Counted from the first letter of the stretch, positions 51,838 to 60,977 are shown. The stretch: 64,000 nucleotides of DNA from Paenibacillus ferrarius (GCF_002027705.1 NZ_MBTG01000072.1:1-64000), one strand, 5' to 3'. The notes: a model not told the origin generated them from the letters alone. Program-made: numbers and translations.

Positions 51838-52804
51838 GGTTTCCCTCCTGGTTGAATGTGAACCGCCCAATATCTCTAAATTTCTGGTAACGGTCCTCTA
51901 ACAGCTCCTGTTCGTTCATACTTAGCAAATGCTGAAGCTGTTCCCAGATCGCTGTTTTGATAAATTCGGCTTGTGCTGCTGGATCTCGATGTGCGCCACC
52001 TTTGGGCTCGGGAATAATGCCATCGATTACGCCCAGCTCCAAAATATGATCCGCAGTAATTTTCATCGCTTCTGCCGCGAGCAGCGCTTTGGAAGCATCT
52101 TTATATAAGATGGAGGCCGCGCCTTCGGGACTAATAACCGAATAGATCGCATTCTCCAGCATTAACACCTTATTGCCTACACCTAACGCCAGGGCGCCGC
52201 CACTGCCGCCTTCGCCAATAACAACGCAGATGATCGGCACACGAAAAGAGGCCATTTCCAGCAAATTTCTGGCAATCGCTTCTCCTTGACCGCGCTCTTC
52301 TGCAGCATTCCCAGGGAATGCCCCTTTGGTATCAATAAATGTTACGATCGGACGCTTGAACTTATTCGCTTGACGCATCATTCTCAGCGCTTTGCGGAAG
52401 CCTTCCGGATGCGGACATCCGAAGTTGCGGGCGATATTGTCCTTCGTATCTTTCCCTTTTTGATGACCGACAACCGTCACCGGTATGCCGTTCAACTTGG
52501 CAAGGCCGCCAACGATTGCCAGGTCATCTCCATATAGGCGATCCCCGTGAAACTCAATGAAGTCTGTGAAAATGGTACTAATATAATCAATTGTTGTAGG
52601 CCTTTGCGGATGACGGGCAAGCTGCATTTTCTCAGCTGACGACATCGTTGCATACAACTCATCTTCTAATTGCGCATATCTTTCTTCCAAGCGACGAATT
52701 TCCTCGGAGAAGTCAATTTGCTTCTCGGCGCCAAACGTACGGAGCTCGGCAATCTTTTTCTTCAACTCAAACAGTGGCTGTTCAAAGGGCATATCACTCG
52801 CCAT
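51830..52804 (-). CDS. accA: Acetyl-CoA carboxylase carboxyltransferase, alpha subunit
   Basis: This 324-residue subunit forms, with AccD, the carboxyltransferase that makes malonyl-CoA for fatty-acid synthesis. Characteristic stretches are RHPQRPTTIDYISTIFTDFIEFHGDR, GHQKGKDTKDNIARNFG and GEGGSGGALALGVGNKVLMLENA, the last being the oxyanion-hole region. GGAGGAGG precedes the ATG. It overlaps accD by 11 bases and pyk by 8, so the three are tightly coupled. Confidence 0.97.
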   Translation of the reverse strand: MASDMPFEQPLFELKKKIAELRTFGAEKQIDFSEEIRRLEERYAQLEDELYATMSSAEKMQLARHPQRPTTIDYISTIFTDFIEFHGDRLYGDDLAIVGGLAKLNGIPVTVVGHQKGKDTKDNIARNFGCPHPEGFRKALRMMRQANKFKRPIVTFIDTKGAFPGNAAEERGQGEAIARNLLEMASFRVPIICVVIGEGGSGGALALGVGNKVLMLENAIYSVISPEGAASILYKDASKALLAAEAMKITADHILELGVIDGIIPEPKGGAHRDPAAQAEFIKTAIWEQLQHLLSMNEQELLEDRYQKFRDIGRFTFNQEGNHA

Positions 52805-53660
52805 AAGTCGCCTCCTCCTTCATGCCGTGCATGTCCAGCAGCTTGATTAACGTAGGTCTCATATCCTTGCGGCTGACGACCTTGTCGAGCTGACCATGCT
52901 CGAGATTGAATTCAGATGTCTGGAAATTATCAGGCAGCTTTTGTTTGATCGTTTGCTCAATAACCCGGCGGCCTGTGAAGCCGAACGGCGCTGCTGGCTC
53001 CGCAATAATAATATCGCCCAGCATGGCAAAGCTAGCTGATACGCCACCGAAAGTCGGATCCGTAATAACAGAAATAAACAATCCGCCTGCTTCGCTCAGC
53101 TTGGATAAGGCTGCGCTTGTCTTGGCCATTTGCATCAAGCTCAGAATGCTTTCTTGCATCCGTGCTCCACCAGATGTGGAATAAATAATAATCGGATATT
53201 TCTTCTCAATCGCCATTTCAATCGCTCTTGTAATTCTTTCACCAACAACGGAGCCTAGCGATCCACCCATGAAGTCAAAGCTCATCGCAGCAATGATCAC
53301 AGGATAGCCGCCAATCGTACCTTCGCCAGTCATAATGGCATCTTGCAGCTTCGTTGTGCTTTTGGCTTTATCCAGCTTCTCTACGTAATCCGGGAATTGC
53401 AAAGGGTCCTCGGAAATCATATCCGTATCATACTCCACAATATGTCCTTCATCGAGTGTTAGCTGAATCCGTTCCAATGCGCTTAATCGGTAATGATAAC
53501 CGCAGGATGTACAGACTTTCAGATTCTTCTCAAGCTCTTTGCTCGTTTGAATCGTACCGCATTTGGGGCATTTATTCATTAAACCCTCGGGAATTTCCCT
53601 TTTTGTTTTTTCAGAAGGAATCGTTGCATATTTCCGCTTTTGAAATAAATCCTTTAGCAC
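52794..53660 (-). CDS. accD: Acetyl-CoA carboxylase carboxyltransferase, beta subunit
   Basis: This 288-residue partner of AccA has an N-terminal four-cysteine zinc ribbon (CPKCGTIQ, then CTSCGYHY, residues about 31-56) and a crotonase-fold catalytic domain with MSFDFMGGSLGSVVGERITRA and SGGARMQESILSLMQMAKTSA. It starts with GTG behind AGAGGTGG. It heads the accD-accA-pyk operon, linking lipid precursor supply and glycolysis in one message. Confidence 0.97.
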   Translation of the reverse strand: MLKDLFQKRKYATIPSEKTKREIPEGLMNKCPKCGTIQTSKELEKNLKVCTSCGYHYRLSALERIQLTLDEGHIVEYDTDMISEDPLQFPDYVEKLDKAKSTTKLQDAIMTGEGTIGGYPVIIAAMSFDFMGGSLGSVVGERITRAIEMAIEKKYPIIIYSTSGGARMQESILSLMQMAKTSAALSKLSEAGGLFISVITDPTFGGVSASFAMLGDIIIAEPAAPFGFTGRRVIEQTIKQKLPDNFQTSEFNLEHGQLDKVVSRKDMRPTLIKLLDMHGMKEEATYGE

Positions 53661-53727
53661 ATTTCCACCTCTACTTGGCTTTTATCGTGTACCGCTGACA
53701 AGCCACGTTACTTACTTCTACTTTTCA

Positions 53728-53916
53728 TTATCTATGTAAAATAGAATTGAGCACTTCTTGTACTTCTTCCAATTCCCCTTCGGGAACGACGATTTCGAAC
53801 TGATTTTTGGATAATGAAATCCCGCGTACTTGTACGAGAAATCCTTCTTCCGTTAGCCTCTGTTTAATCCGCTCTGCGATTTTTGCGGTAGGAGCTATAT
53901 ATATCACCGTCCACAT
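53728..53916 (-). CDS. Small DUF2007-like protein
   Basis: This 62-residue protein has the ferredoxin-like alpha/beta pattern of short DUF2007-type putative signal-transducing proteins: a first strand WTVIYIAPTAKIAE, a helix RIKQRLTEEGFLV and a final EGELEEVQEVLNSI. GGAGG lies 9 bases before the ATG. It lies between accD and pgpA on the same strand. Function unknown; similar short ORFs near dnaE are common in Bacillales, sometimes misnamed glutamate decarboxylase. Confidence 0.72.
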   Translation of the reverse strand: MWTVIYIAPTAKIAERIKQRLTEEGFLVQVRGISLSKNQFEIVVPEGELEEVQEVLNSILHR

Positions 53917-54060
53917 GAAAAAAAACCTCCTATGAAGTGCAACTACATGGATTAGGGCAATTTGCAGCGATGATAGTAAACATCCTTAGACAAGCACAGG
54001 CGCACACAATGGAATAATGATATCATAATTACTCTTTTTCCCGCAACAGAGCACTTTCAT

Positions 54061-54103
54061 GAAAAAAGCGAAGTCTGAACTATTGGTGCTAGTCCAGACG
54101 CAA
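54061..54103 (-). terminator. Terminator overlapping the pgpA stop
   Basis: GTCTGGACTA and TAGTTCAGAC, extended by GCG/CGC, pair around a short loop that follows the stop codon, and TTTTTT follows on the minus strand. It probably ends the dnaE-pgpA message. Confidence 0.75.
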
Positions 54104-54589
54104 TTTACTACTATAATCAGGCGCATGCTCATTCTGATGGGCGATTCTGGCCGATGCCGCGGCGGCTAAACCGCAGACCAAGTCATCCAGAAAAACATGG
54201 ACAGCACTTCGATCATCATTGAGCGCACGAATAATTCCCATCTTTTCTTTATCTAAATAGCCGAAGCTCGTTAATCCAATCATCCCGTATACATGAACAA
54301 TCCCCAAGGCCAGAGTTTCATCCACGCCGAACAGCGGCTCATCCGCCTCCAGTATGGATTGCAGGGGCTCAGGCAGCAGCTTCTTCTCTGCTAATTCATC
54401 CAGCGCAATGCCTGTATACAGTGTGTACTGCACTTCCCGCTTGGCAAGAACTGCCAGCACACTTTCCGTGCAATCCTCTTCGGAAAGCTGATCGTTATAC
54501 GGCTTCTGCAGCTTGTAGACGATTTCGGAGATTTGCTCGACGGTAACACCACGCTTTTGCAGCAATTGGATCATATGTTGATCGGTCAT
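54089..54589 (-). CDS. Phosphatidylglycerophosphatase A-like protein (PgpA/YutG family)
   Basis: This 166-residue protein belongs to the PgpA family, whose best-known members remove phosphate from phosphatidylglycerol phosphate. The conserved active-site pattern is visible in GVDETLALGIVHVYGMIGLT and VHVFLDDLVCGLAAAASAR. Unlike E. coli PgpA it is short, with few clear membrane spans, as in Bacillus YutG. The function in Firmicutes is less certain. GGAGGAGG precedes the ATG. It follows dnaE by about 85 bases on the same strand. Confidence 0.82.
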   Translation of the reverse strand: MTDQHMIQLLQKRGVTVEQISEIVYKLQKPYNDQLSEEDCTESVLAVLAKREVQYTLYTGIALDELAEKKLLPEPLQSILEADEPLFGVDETLALGIVHVYGMIGLTSFGYLDKEKMGIIRALNDDRSAVHVFLDDLVCGLAAAASARIAHQNEHAPDYSSKLRLD

Positions 54590-54673
54590 AAGTCCTCCTC
54601 CTACACATGTATTGCCCCGGAAACACCGGTTTCCTATTCATATGCGGAGGAACCTTTATTTACCACTTCAATG

Positions 54674-57600
54674 TCATTTCACTTTGGCGGAATCTTTGCC
54701 CATAATGGTTTCAATCATGCGGATCAAATCCTTGGACGGATCCACCATGTATTGGTCGCTCAGGGCCAAGAGCTTGTTGCTGCTTTCGTAGAAAAGCGCA
54801 ACCGCGAGCGGCCCTTTGTACAGCTTCAGCAGCGCCTTCAGCTGCAAGAGCTTATCCGGCTGCTCACAGTCAGCCGTGATCTTGACGAACACCCGCTGCG
54901 CCTTCGGCGCCGCAGCGGGGCTGATGGCCGCAGCCGCAGGTTGGGCAGCGCGCTCACGCGCCGCAGGGGCCGCCGTGCGCGGCTGATGGCCGCTGGCGGC
55001 GTCAGCTGCCCGCCTAGGCGCGCCAGGCTGCCGGCGCAGCCGCTGGACGCCCGCAGGGTCGTCCAGCGCCACAAGCTGCTCCGCGAGCAGCTTGGGCGGG
55101 TCCTCGTCCTGCAGCTGCAGCTTCGCGCGGACAAGGACAAGCCTGCCCTTTTGCACGAGCGGAGCCGCGTTCTTCCAGGTCTCGGGGAACAACACCACCT
55201 CGACCTTGTCAATCCGATCCTCCAGCTCCATGAAAGCCATAGGCTGGCCCTTTTTGGTGACGATCGTCTTGTTCGAAAGAATCATCCCCGCAACAATCAC
55301 TTCGCTGTTATCCGGCAGTTCCTCCAGCTGATGGAGCATGACTGCTTCAATTTCCCCAAGCTGCTGCGTATAAGCGTCCAGAGGATGTCCTGAGATATAC
55401 ATCCCAAGCAGCTCCTTCTCCAGCTCCAGCTGCTTGCTCTGAGGCATTAAGGGAATGTTCGGAACTTCCACTTCCCAGTTCGGTTCTTCCACGAAGCCGA
55501 AGAGGTGAAGCTGCAAATCGTCCCGCTCCTTGCGCCATTTGGTAGCCGAGGCTATCGTTTCATCAAGGACCGCCAGAAGCTGTGCCCGATGCCCGCCGAG
55601 CGTATCGAAAGCTCCGCCTTGAATAAGCGATTCGACCACCCTTTTGTTGCAAACGCGCAAATCAACTCTTCGGCAGAAATCCAAAAGGCTCTCAAAAGGG
55701 TCTTTTTTCCTTTCTGTCAATATCGCGTCAATCGCTTGAGTGCCTACATTTTTAATCGCAGCAAGGCCGAAACGGATGGCTCCTGCCGCTGGATCAGGTG
55801 TAAATACCGTTCTGCTGCCGTTGACGTCCGGAGGCAGCACAGCGAGCTTCATCCGGCGGCATTCATCCACATATTCGGCTACCTTTCTGTGATTGCCCAT
55901 CACAGCCGTAAGCATGGACGCCATGAAATAAATCGGATAATGCGCTTTTAAGTAGGCCGTTTGGAAAGCAAGCACCCCATAAGCCGTTGCATGAGCCCGC
56001 GGAAATCCGTAGTCCGCAAAACGGACAATCATATCATACACATGATTCGCATCCTCCGCTTGAAAGCCCATCTTCAAGCTGCCCGCAACGAAATGGGTTC
56101 GTTCTTCATCCAGCACTTCCCGCTTCTTCTTGGAAACCGCTCGGCGCAATAAATCCGCTTCGCCAAGGCTGAACCCGGCCATCGAGGAAGCAATTTGCAT
56201 AATTTGCTCTTGATAAACAATAATGCCGTACGTATCGCGCAGGATGGGTTCAAGGGTCGGATGCGGATAGACAACCTCTTCTTGTCCGTGCTTACCGAAA
56301 ATGTACTTCGGAATAAACTCCATTGGGCCTGGACGATACAACGCCAGAACGGAAATAATATCTTCAAATACAGATGGTTTCAAATCTTTCAGAACTTTGC
56401 GCACACCGGTTGACTCCAGCTGGAAGACGCCTGTTGTCTCCCCCTTGCTGAGCATGCCATACGTGAGCGCATCCTCATCCATGTCCAGCGCATCAAAGTC
56501 CAGCTGCACGCCTTCCATTTGCTGGATCCAATCCACGCTACGTTCAATAATGGACAAGGTGCGCAAGCCCAGAAAATCCATTTTCAAAAGTCCGATAGAT
56601 TCCAAATGCTCCATCGTATATTGCGTCAGAGCTGTCTGTGTCGTCCCTTCCTGAAGCGGAACATATTGGGTAAGCGGCTCTCTGGAAATAACAACTCCGG
56701 CCGCATGGGTCGAAGCATGACGCGGCATTCCCTCTACACGCATCGCCATTTCGAGCAGTTCTGCCGTTTTGGGCTGTCTGGCCACCAGAGCTTTCAAGTC
56801 CGTACTTACTTGTAAAGCTTCCGCCAACGTCATCCCTAACTGATTCGGGATTGCTTTGGCTGCGCGGTCGACATCGCCGTAAGGCACATTAAGCACTCGG
56901 CCGACGTCTCTGACGGCAGCTTTCGCTGCCATTGTACCAAATGTAATAATTTGCGCGACATGCTCATGACCATATTTGCGCACGACATAATCAATCACTT
57001 CATCGCGTCGTTCATCACTGAAATCGATATCAATATCCGGCATCGTAATCCGTTCGGGATTCAGAAACCGTTCAAAGAGAAGTTTATAGCGAAGCGGATC
57101 GACGTTCGTAATCTTCAGCACATAAGCGACCAGACTGCCAGCCGATGATCCCCTGCCCGGTCCGGTCATAATATGCTTCTCATGAGCGAACCGGATAAAA
57201 TCCCAAACGATCAGGAAGTAATCCGAGAAACCCATATTCTCGATGACACCAAGTTCATAAGCCAGACGCTCTTCCGCTTGTCTGCGCAGCGGCGAATCAG
57301 GGAAATGCCATTCCGGATTAGAGCCATAACGCTGCTCCAACCCTTGGCCGCATAGCTCCTGCAAATACGCCCCAGCCGTCAGCGGCTCAGGAATGGGCCG
57401 GAAGCGAGGCAAAATCGACTTGCCGAACTCCAGCTCCAGGTGACAACGGTCAGCAACGACAGCGGTATTCGCAAGCGCCTCAGGAACATGAACGAATAAG
57501 CGTTTCATTTCCTCCTCGCTTTTGAGATACATCTGACTTGTTCCCATGCGCAGCCGATCTGTGTCATCGACGGTTTTGCCTGTGCCAATACAGATGAGAA

Positions 57601-58255
57601 TATCCTGCATGACATGATCCGGTTCCGTAACATAGTGCACATCATTCGTGGCGATCAGAGGAATTCCGGTTTCCTTGCTGAGTTCAATCATGGCAACCAT
57701 GACTTTTTTCTGCTCAATCATGCCGTGATCTTGAATTTCCAGAAAGAAATCATCACCGAATATGTCACGATAACGCTCGGCCGCTTTCCTAGCCTCTTCG
57801 CCACGGTTATGAAGCAGGTGCTGGGAAACCTCGCTGCCTAAACAAGAACTTAAGCAGATAAGTCCCTCGGCATGCTTGGCCAAATGCTCCAAGTCAATGC
57901 GCGGTTTATAGTGAAAGCCCTCCAAATGTCCGATCGAACAGAGCTTCATTAAGTTTTGATAGCCTGTTTCATTTTTGGCAAGCAGGATGAGATGATAGAT
58001 CGGCTGTTCTTGTCTAGTTCCTTTATCTCGAATAGAGCCAGCGGTAAAATAAACCTCACAGCCAATAATCGGTTTAATCCCTTTCTGCCTGCATGCCTTA
58101 TAGAAGGCAATGGCTCCATACATAACTCCATGATCCGTTAAGGCAAGAGAGGTCATGCCAAGATCAGCCGCTTGTGAAACAAGCTCCTCCATACGCGCTG
58201 CACCGTCTAATAAACTGTATTCACTATGAACATGCAAATGGACAAACGAACTCAT
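54674..58255 (-). CDS. dnaE: DNA polymerase III subunit alpha, DnaE
   Basis: This 1193-residue replicative polymerase is of the DnaE family. It begins with a PHP domain (HLHVHSEYSLLDGAARMEEL), followed by the C-family polymerase core with the catalytic aspartates in PDIDIDFSDERR, then helix-hairpin-helix and OB-fold regions. The ATG at 58255 lies 7 bases from GGGGG; another ATG two codons earlier is too close. A GC-rich Ala/Arg/Pro linker of roughly 55 residues (about residues 1065-1120; bases 54890-55070) separates the OB fold from the C-terminus. Confidence 0.95.
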   Translation of the reverse strand: MSSFVHLHVHSEYSLLDGAARMEELVSQAADLGMTSLALTDHGVMYGAIAFYKACRQKGIKPIIGCEVYFTAGSIRDKGTRQEQPIYHLILLAKNETGYQNLMKLCSIGHLEGFHYKPRIDLEHLAKHAEGLICLSSCLGSEVSQHLLHNRGEEARKAAERYRDIFGDDFFLEIQDHGMIEQKKVMVAMIELSKETGIPLIATNDVHYVTEPDHVMQDILICIGTGKTVDDTDRLRMGTSQMYLKSEEEMKRLFVHVPEALANTAVVADRCHLELEFGKSILPRFRPIPEPLTAGAYLQELCGQGLEQRYGSNPEWHFPDSPLRRQAEERLAYELGVIENMGFSDYFLIVWDFIRFAHEKHIMTGPGRGSSAGSLVAYVLKITNVDPLRYKLLFERFLNPERITMPDIDIDFSDERRDEVIDYVVRKYGHEHVAQIITFGTMAAKAAVRDVGRVLNVPYGDVDRAAKAIPNQLGMTLAEALQVSTDLKALVARQPKTAELLEMAMRVEGMPRHASTHAAGVVISREPLTQYVPLQEGTTQTALTQYTMEHLESIGLLKMDFLGLRTLSIIERSVDWIQQMEGVQLDFDALDMDEDALTYGMLSKGETTGVFQLESTGVRKVLKDLKPSVFEDIISVLALYRPGPMEFIPKYIFGKHGQEEVVYPHPTLEPILRDTYGIIVYQEQIMQIASSMAGFSLGEADLLRRAVSKKKREVLDEERTHFVAGSLKMGFQAEDANHVYDMIVRFADYGFPRAHATAYGVLAFQTAYLKAHYPIYFMASMLTAVMGNHRKVAEYVDECRRMKLAVLPPDVNGSRTVFTPDPAAGAIRFGLAAIKNVGTQAIDAILTERKKDPFESLLDFCRRVDLRVCNKRVVESLIQGGAFDTLGGHRAQLLAVLDETIASATKWRKERDDLQLHLFGFVEEPNWEVEVPNIPLMPQSKQLELEKELLGMYISGHPLDAYTQQLGEIEAVMLHQLEELPDNSEVIVAGMILSNKTIVTKKGQPMAFMELEDRIDKVEVVLFPETWKNAAPLVQKGRLVLVRAKLQLQDEDPPKLLAEQLVALDDPAGVQRLRRQPGAPRRAADAASGHQPRTAAPAARERAAQPAAAAISPAAAPKAQRVFVKITADCEQPDKLLQLKALLKLYKGPLAVALFYESSNKLLALSDQYMVDPSKDLIRMIETIMGKDSAKVK

Positions 58256-58296
58256 CCGCATTTCCCCCTTTCGTGCATTTTATTCCTTTTATTTTA

Positions 58297-58326
58297 TCAT
58301 ATTAGAGCTAGCCAATCCCATACAGT
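58297..58326 (+). promoter_or_regulatory. Sigma-E-type promoter of ytrH-ytrI
   Basis: TCATATT (58297-58303), a spacer of 15 bases and CATACAGT (58319-58326) fit the Bacillus sigma-E consensus (KMATATT, about 14-15 bases, CATACANT) at every specified position. It lies about 50 bases before ytrH, which is sigma-E-dependent in Bacillus subtilis. Confidence 0.8.
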
Positions 58327-58377
58327 AAGAGAGAGAGTTTGTCCTCATAACTTAGCTGGAAGGGAAGCGATAAAGAC

Positions 58378-58710
58378 ATGTACGTCTTTTGGGCGAATAT
58401 TATTATGTATTACTTCATTGCGTTCGGGGTCGTATTCGGAGGCAGCATGTTAAGCGGCATTGCCGCTGTACTAACCTTGCAGTCACCTACGGAAAAAATG
58501 CTGGCCGTCTCTGAAAACATCAAAATATGGGCCATGGTCGCAGCGGTTGGCGGAACGATTGATCCCATACGCTTCATAGAGAGCCATGTCGCAGTTGGGC
58601 ATTTGAATCCGGCAATCAAACAAATTGTTCTCATTGTCGTTGCCTTCATCGGAGCACAGATGGGCACTTCACTCATTCAAATGATATGCAAAGGAGGCAC
58701 TCAGCCTTGA
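58378..58710 (+). CDS. ytrH: Sporulation membrane protein YtrH
   Basis: This 110-residue protein has three predicted helices (about residues 8-33, 48-62, 82-103) and the YtrH-typical YYFIAFGVVFGGSMLSG and GGTIDPIRFIESHV segments. YtrH and YtrI are needed for efficient sporulation in Bacillus subtilis. GGAAGGGAAGC lies before the ATG, and a sigma-E-type promoter lies upstream. Its stop overlaps the ytrI start by 3 bases. Confidence 0.9.
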   Translation: MYVFWANIIMYYFIAFGVVFGGSMLSGIAAVLTLQSPTEKMLAVSENIKIWAMVAAVGGTIDPIRFIESHVAVGHLNPAIKQIVLIVVAFIGAQMGTSLIQMICKGGTQP

Positions 58711-59198
58711 GGATTCCTCCTTTTGCCCGATATCAACGTCTGCTTTCGAGCTTCGGACTGGTGGTTTCGGGAGCCATCATAGGGAGCGCTATCTATATGA
58801 GCATTCATCAACACACCTATAATCAGCTCTATGTGGAGATGCACAAATATTTGGAGGAGAATCGCGATCTGCGTGCGGATATTGAAAGTTTGAATAAAAC
58901 CCGCAATAAACAAGCTTTGATCAATGTCGTCAACGTGCATTTGCTGCCCAAAAGTCAAACCGAGATCATCAGCGAAGATATTCAAAAAGAAATTGAAGGT
59001 GATGTCAAAAGCGAGCTCAAGCTCGTCATTGGTCAAAAGGCAACCTTCGTGAGAGATTCCCAGCCTCTTTATGAACGGCTCATCACACAGAGAACATATG
59101 TTCTTCACGATAAAAAATACATCATTGAAGTCAAGTCGATCGTCCTGCTTCAAACCGAACTGACCGTTTGGATAACGGCACAGGAAAAACGAACATAG
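58707..59198 (+). CDS. ytrI: Sporulation membrane protein YtrI
   Basis: This 163-residue protein has one N-terminal membrane helix (residues about 15-35), then an extracytoplasmic coiled-coil segment (YNQLYVEMHKYLEENRDLRADIESLNK) and a small beta domain, matching YtrI. It starts with TTG at 58707, overlapping the ytrH stop; AAGGAGG lies 9 bases upstream inside ytrH. Likely co-transcribed with ytrH in the mother cell. Confidence 0.87.
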   Translation: MRIPPFARYQRLLSSFGLVVSGAIIGSAIYMSIHQHTYNQLYVEMHKYLEENRDLRADIESLNKTRNKQALINVVNVHLLPKSQTEIISEDIQKEIEGDVKSELKLVIGQKATFVRDSQPLYERLITQRTYVLHDKKYIIEVKSIVLLQTELTVWITAQEKRT

Positions 59199-59264
59199 GA
59201 TTGCAATCTATCGCAGAAATCGCTAAAGTAAACAGTAAACTCATCCAAAGGACGGATTGCAGAC

Positions 59265-59558
59265 ATGTTCGCGATACAAGTCACTTTATTTCTTCTCATT
59301 TGTGTTTTACTAGCCTTAACGGTCTATTTCAGCTTTCGATCCAGACGTGAGCAGGATGCGGCCAAACGCGGATTATTCGCAGCGCGCATGAACATTTGCA
59401 TGGGCTTCATGCTCATCTTGATTGCTGTTACGCAAATTTTCTTCTTCAGCGAATCGAGCTTCCGTCGGATCTTCGGCACCATCCTTGTCCTGTTAGGCGT
59501 ATTCAATGTATTCGCCGGCATTCGCAATCATGGACATTTCAATCGCTTGCTGCGTTAA
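59265..59558 (+). CDS. ytpI: YtpI-family membrane protein
   Basis: This 97-residue protein has three predicted helices (about residues 3-22, 43-62, 70-87) and ends in a basic tail (GIRNHGHFNRLLR), as in YtpI proteins. AAAGGA lies before the ATG. Its stop overlaps the convergent ytoI stop by 4 bases. In Bacillus subtilis nrnA lies between ytpI and ytrH; here it is absent. Function unknown. Confidence 0.85.
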   Translation: MFAIQVTLFLLICVLLALTVYFSFRSRREQDAAKRGLFAARMNICMGFMLILIAVTQIFFFSESSFRRIFGTILVLLGVFNVFAGIRNHGHFNRLLR

Positions 59559-60883
59559 ATGACTTGAGCCGTGAGCATCGCTTTGGAAACAAGCGCGCCG
59601 GCATGATAAATTTCGACATCAATCTTGCCAAATTTACGGCTCACCTCGATAATGGTGGGTCGTATTTCTATTTTGGAATCAATCTGCAAAGGCCTTAAGA
59701 AGTAAGTGGACATATTGTCCATGACCAGATCGCCCTTCTTATGCTCTTGTACGATGCGATAAGCGGCTTGCGTCATCAAGGTCGTGAGCACGCCCTCGGA
59801 CACGGTACCCAAATGATTCGTCATCTGCGGCGTAATGACGCCATGAAACTGCAAAGCTCCCTTCTCGTCTCTGACCTCTTCCAAGCCGGACCAGATCAAA
59901 TCCTCAAAGGTTTCCCCATTCTGCGGCTGCTTCTGAATGTATTGCATGGCCTTCAGCACATCGCTGCGATTCAGCACCCCAAGCATTTTGCGGTTCGTAT
60001 CGACGACCGGCAGTAACTCAATGCCTTCCCACACCATCATGTGAGCCGCTGAGGCCACAGAGGTTTGCGGGGTAACGGTCAGCGGGCTGCGGGTCATGAG
60101 CTTCTCCACCGTTTGCAAGGAGCTTGCCCCCACCATATCCTTGGAGGTCACGACACCAATAATCCGGTTCCATTCATCTACAACAGGAAATCGGCTGTAG
60201 CCCGTATCCTCTGAAAGCCGCTGCCAATCCTTCAAAGTGCTGTTAGCTTTCAATGAGTACAAGGCGGCTCCGGATGCCAAAATATCTTCCACCAGCATAA
60301 TCTTCTTCTTAATTAAGCGGTCATAAATAGCTCTATTAATCATAGATGCGATGGTAAATGTATCGTAGCTGCTTGAAATAATCGGCAGCTCCAGCTTATC
60401 GGCAAGAACTTTCACTTCTGTGCTGGTATCGAATCCCCCGGTAATCAAGACACCGGCGCCTTGCTCCAGGGCGCAGATATGAGCCCTATTGCGGTTCCCG
60501 ACGATGAGAAGACTGCCCGCTTCAATGTAGCGCATCATCGCATCTTGTTCCATCGCCCCAATAACGAACTTGTGGAGTGTCTTATGCAGACCCCGCGAGC
60601 CGCCAAGCACTTGCCCATCCACCATATTCACGACTTCTGCGAAGGTCAGCTTATCAATGTTCTGCCGCAGCTTCTTCTCTACCCGAACGGTGCCTATCCG
60701 CTCTTTGGTCGAAACCAAGCCTTGATTCTCCGCTTCTTTGATCGCCCTATACGCTGTGCCTTCACTGACTTCCATGTTCTTGGCAATTTTGCGCACCGAA
60801 ATACGGCTTCCGAGCTTCAAGCTTTCTATATAACGTAAAATTTGTTCATGCTTCGTTAATGTATCTGTGGATTGTGAGTCCAA
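59555..60883 (-). CDS. ytoI: YtoI-like regulator with HTH, DRTGG, CBS and hotdog domains
   Basis: This 442-residue protein strings four modules: a GntR-like winged helix (ISVRKIAKNMEVSEGTAYRAIKEAE, residues about 28-55), a DRTGG domain (about 75-185), two CBS domains (about 195-315) and a C-terminal hotdog thioesterase-like fold (about 330-440). CBS domains usually bind adenine nucleotides, so it may sense ATP, AMP or cyclic nucleotides. It starts with TTG behind GAGGTG. Tandem 10-bp repeats at its promoter suggest autoregulation. Confidence 0.88.
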   Translation of the reverse strand: MDSQSTDTLTKHEQILRYIESLKLGSRISVRKIAKNMEVSEGTAYRAIKEAENQGLVSTKERIGTVRVEKKLRQNIDKLTFAEVVNMVDGQVLGGSRGLHKTLHKFVIGAMEQDAMMRYIEAGSLLIVGNRNRAHICALEQGAGVLITGGFDTSTEVKVLADKLELPIISSSYDTFTIASMINRAIYDRLIKKKIMLVEDILASGAALYSLKANSTLKDWQRLSEDTGYSRFPVVDEWNRIIGVVTSKDMVGASSLQTVEKLMTRSPLTVTPQTSVASAAHMMVWEGIELLPVVDTNRKMLGVLNRSDVLKAMQYIQKQPQNGETFEDLIWSGLEEVRDEKGALQFHGVITPQMTNHLGTVSEGVLTTLMTQAAYRIVQEHKKGDLVMDNMSTYFLRPLQIDSKIEIRPTIIEVSRKFGKIDVEIYHAGALVSKAMLTAQVI

Positions 60884-60908
60884 ACTGTTACACCTCTCTT
60901 ACTTGTTC

Positions 60909-60957
60909 CTGTACTACTCTGTACTACTAGTATACGCGTTCCAAAGAGCAAGAACAA
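60909..60957 (-). promoter_or_regulatory. ytoI promoter with tandem 10-bp repeat
   Basis: On the minus strand TTGTTC (60957-60952) and TATACT (60934-60929) are separated by exactly 17 bases. Just downstream AGTAGTACAG occurs twice in tandem (60928-60909), covering the likely start site, where a bound repressor would block transcription. The HTH of YtoI is a candidate binder. Confidence 0.6.
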
Positions 60958-60977
60958 TGCGAGCCGTGATGTCAACT

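Noticed and set aside
54533..55393. 286-codon plus-strand frame opposite the dnaE 3' end
   Set aside because: The antisense frame is open because of the GC-rich linker. Arg/Leu-rich composition and lack of a start signal argue against a gene.
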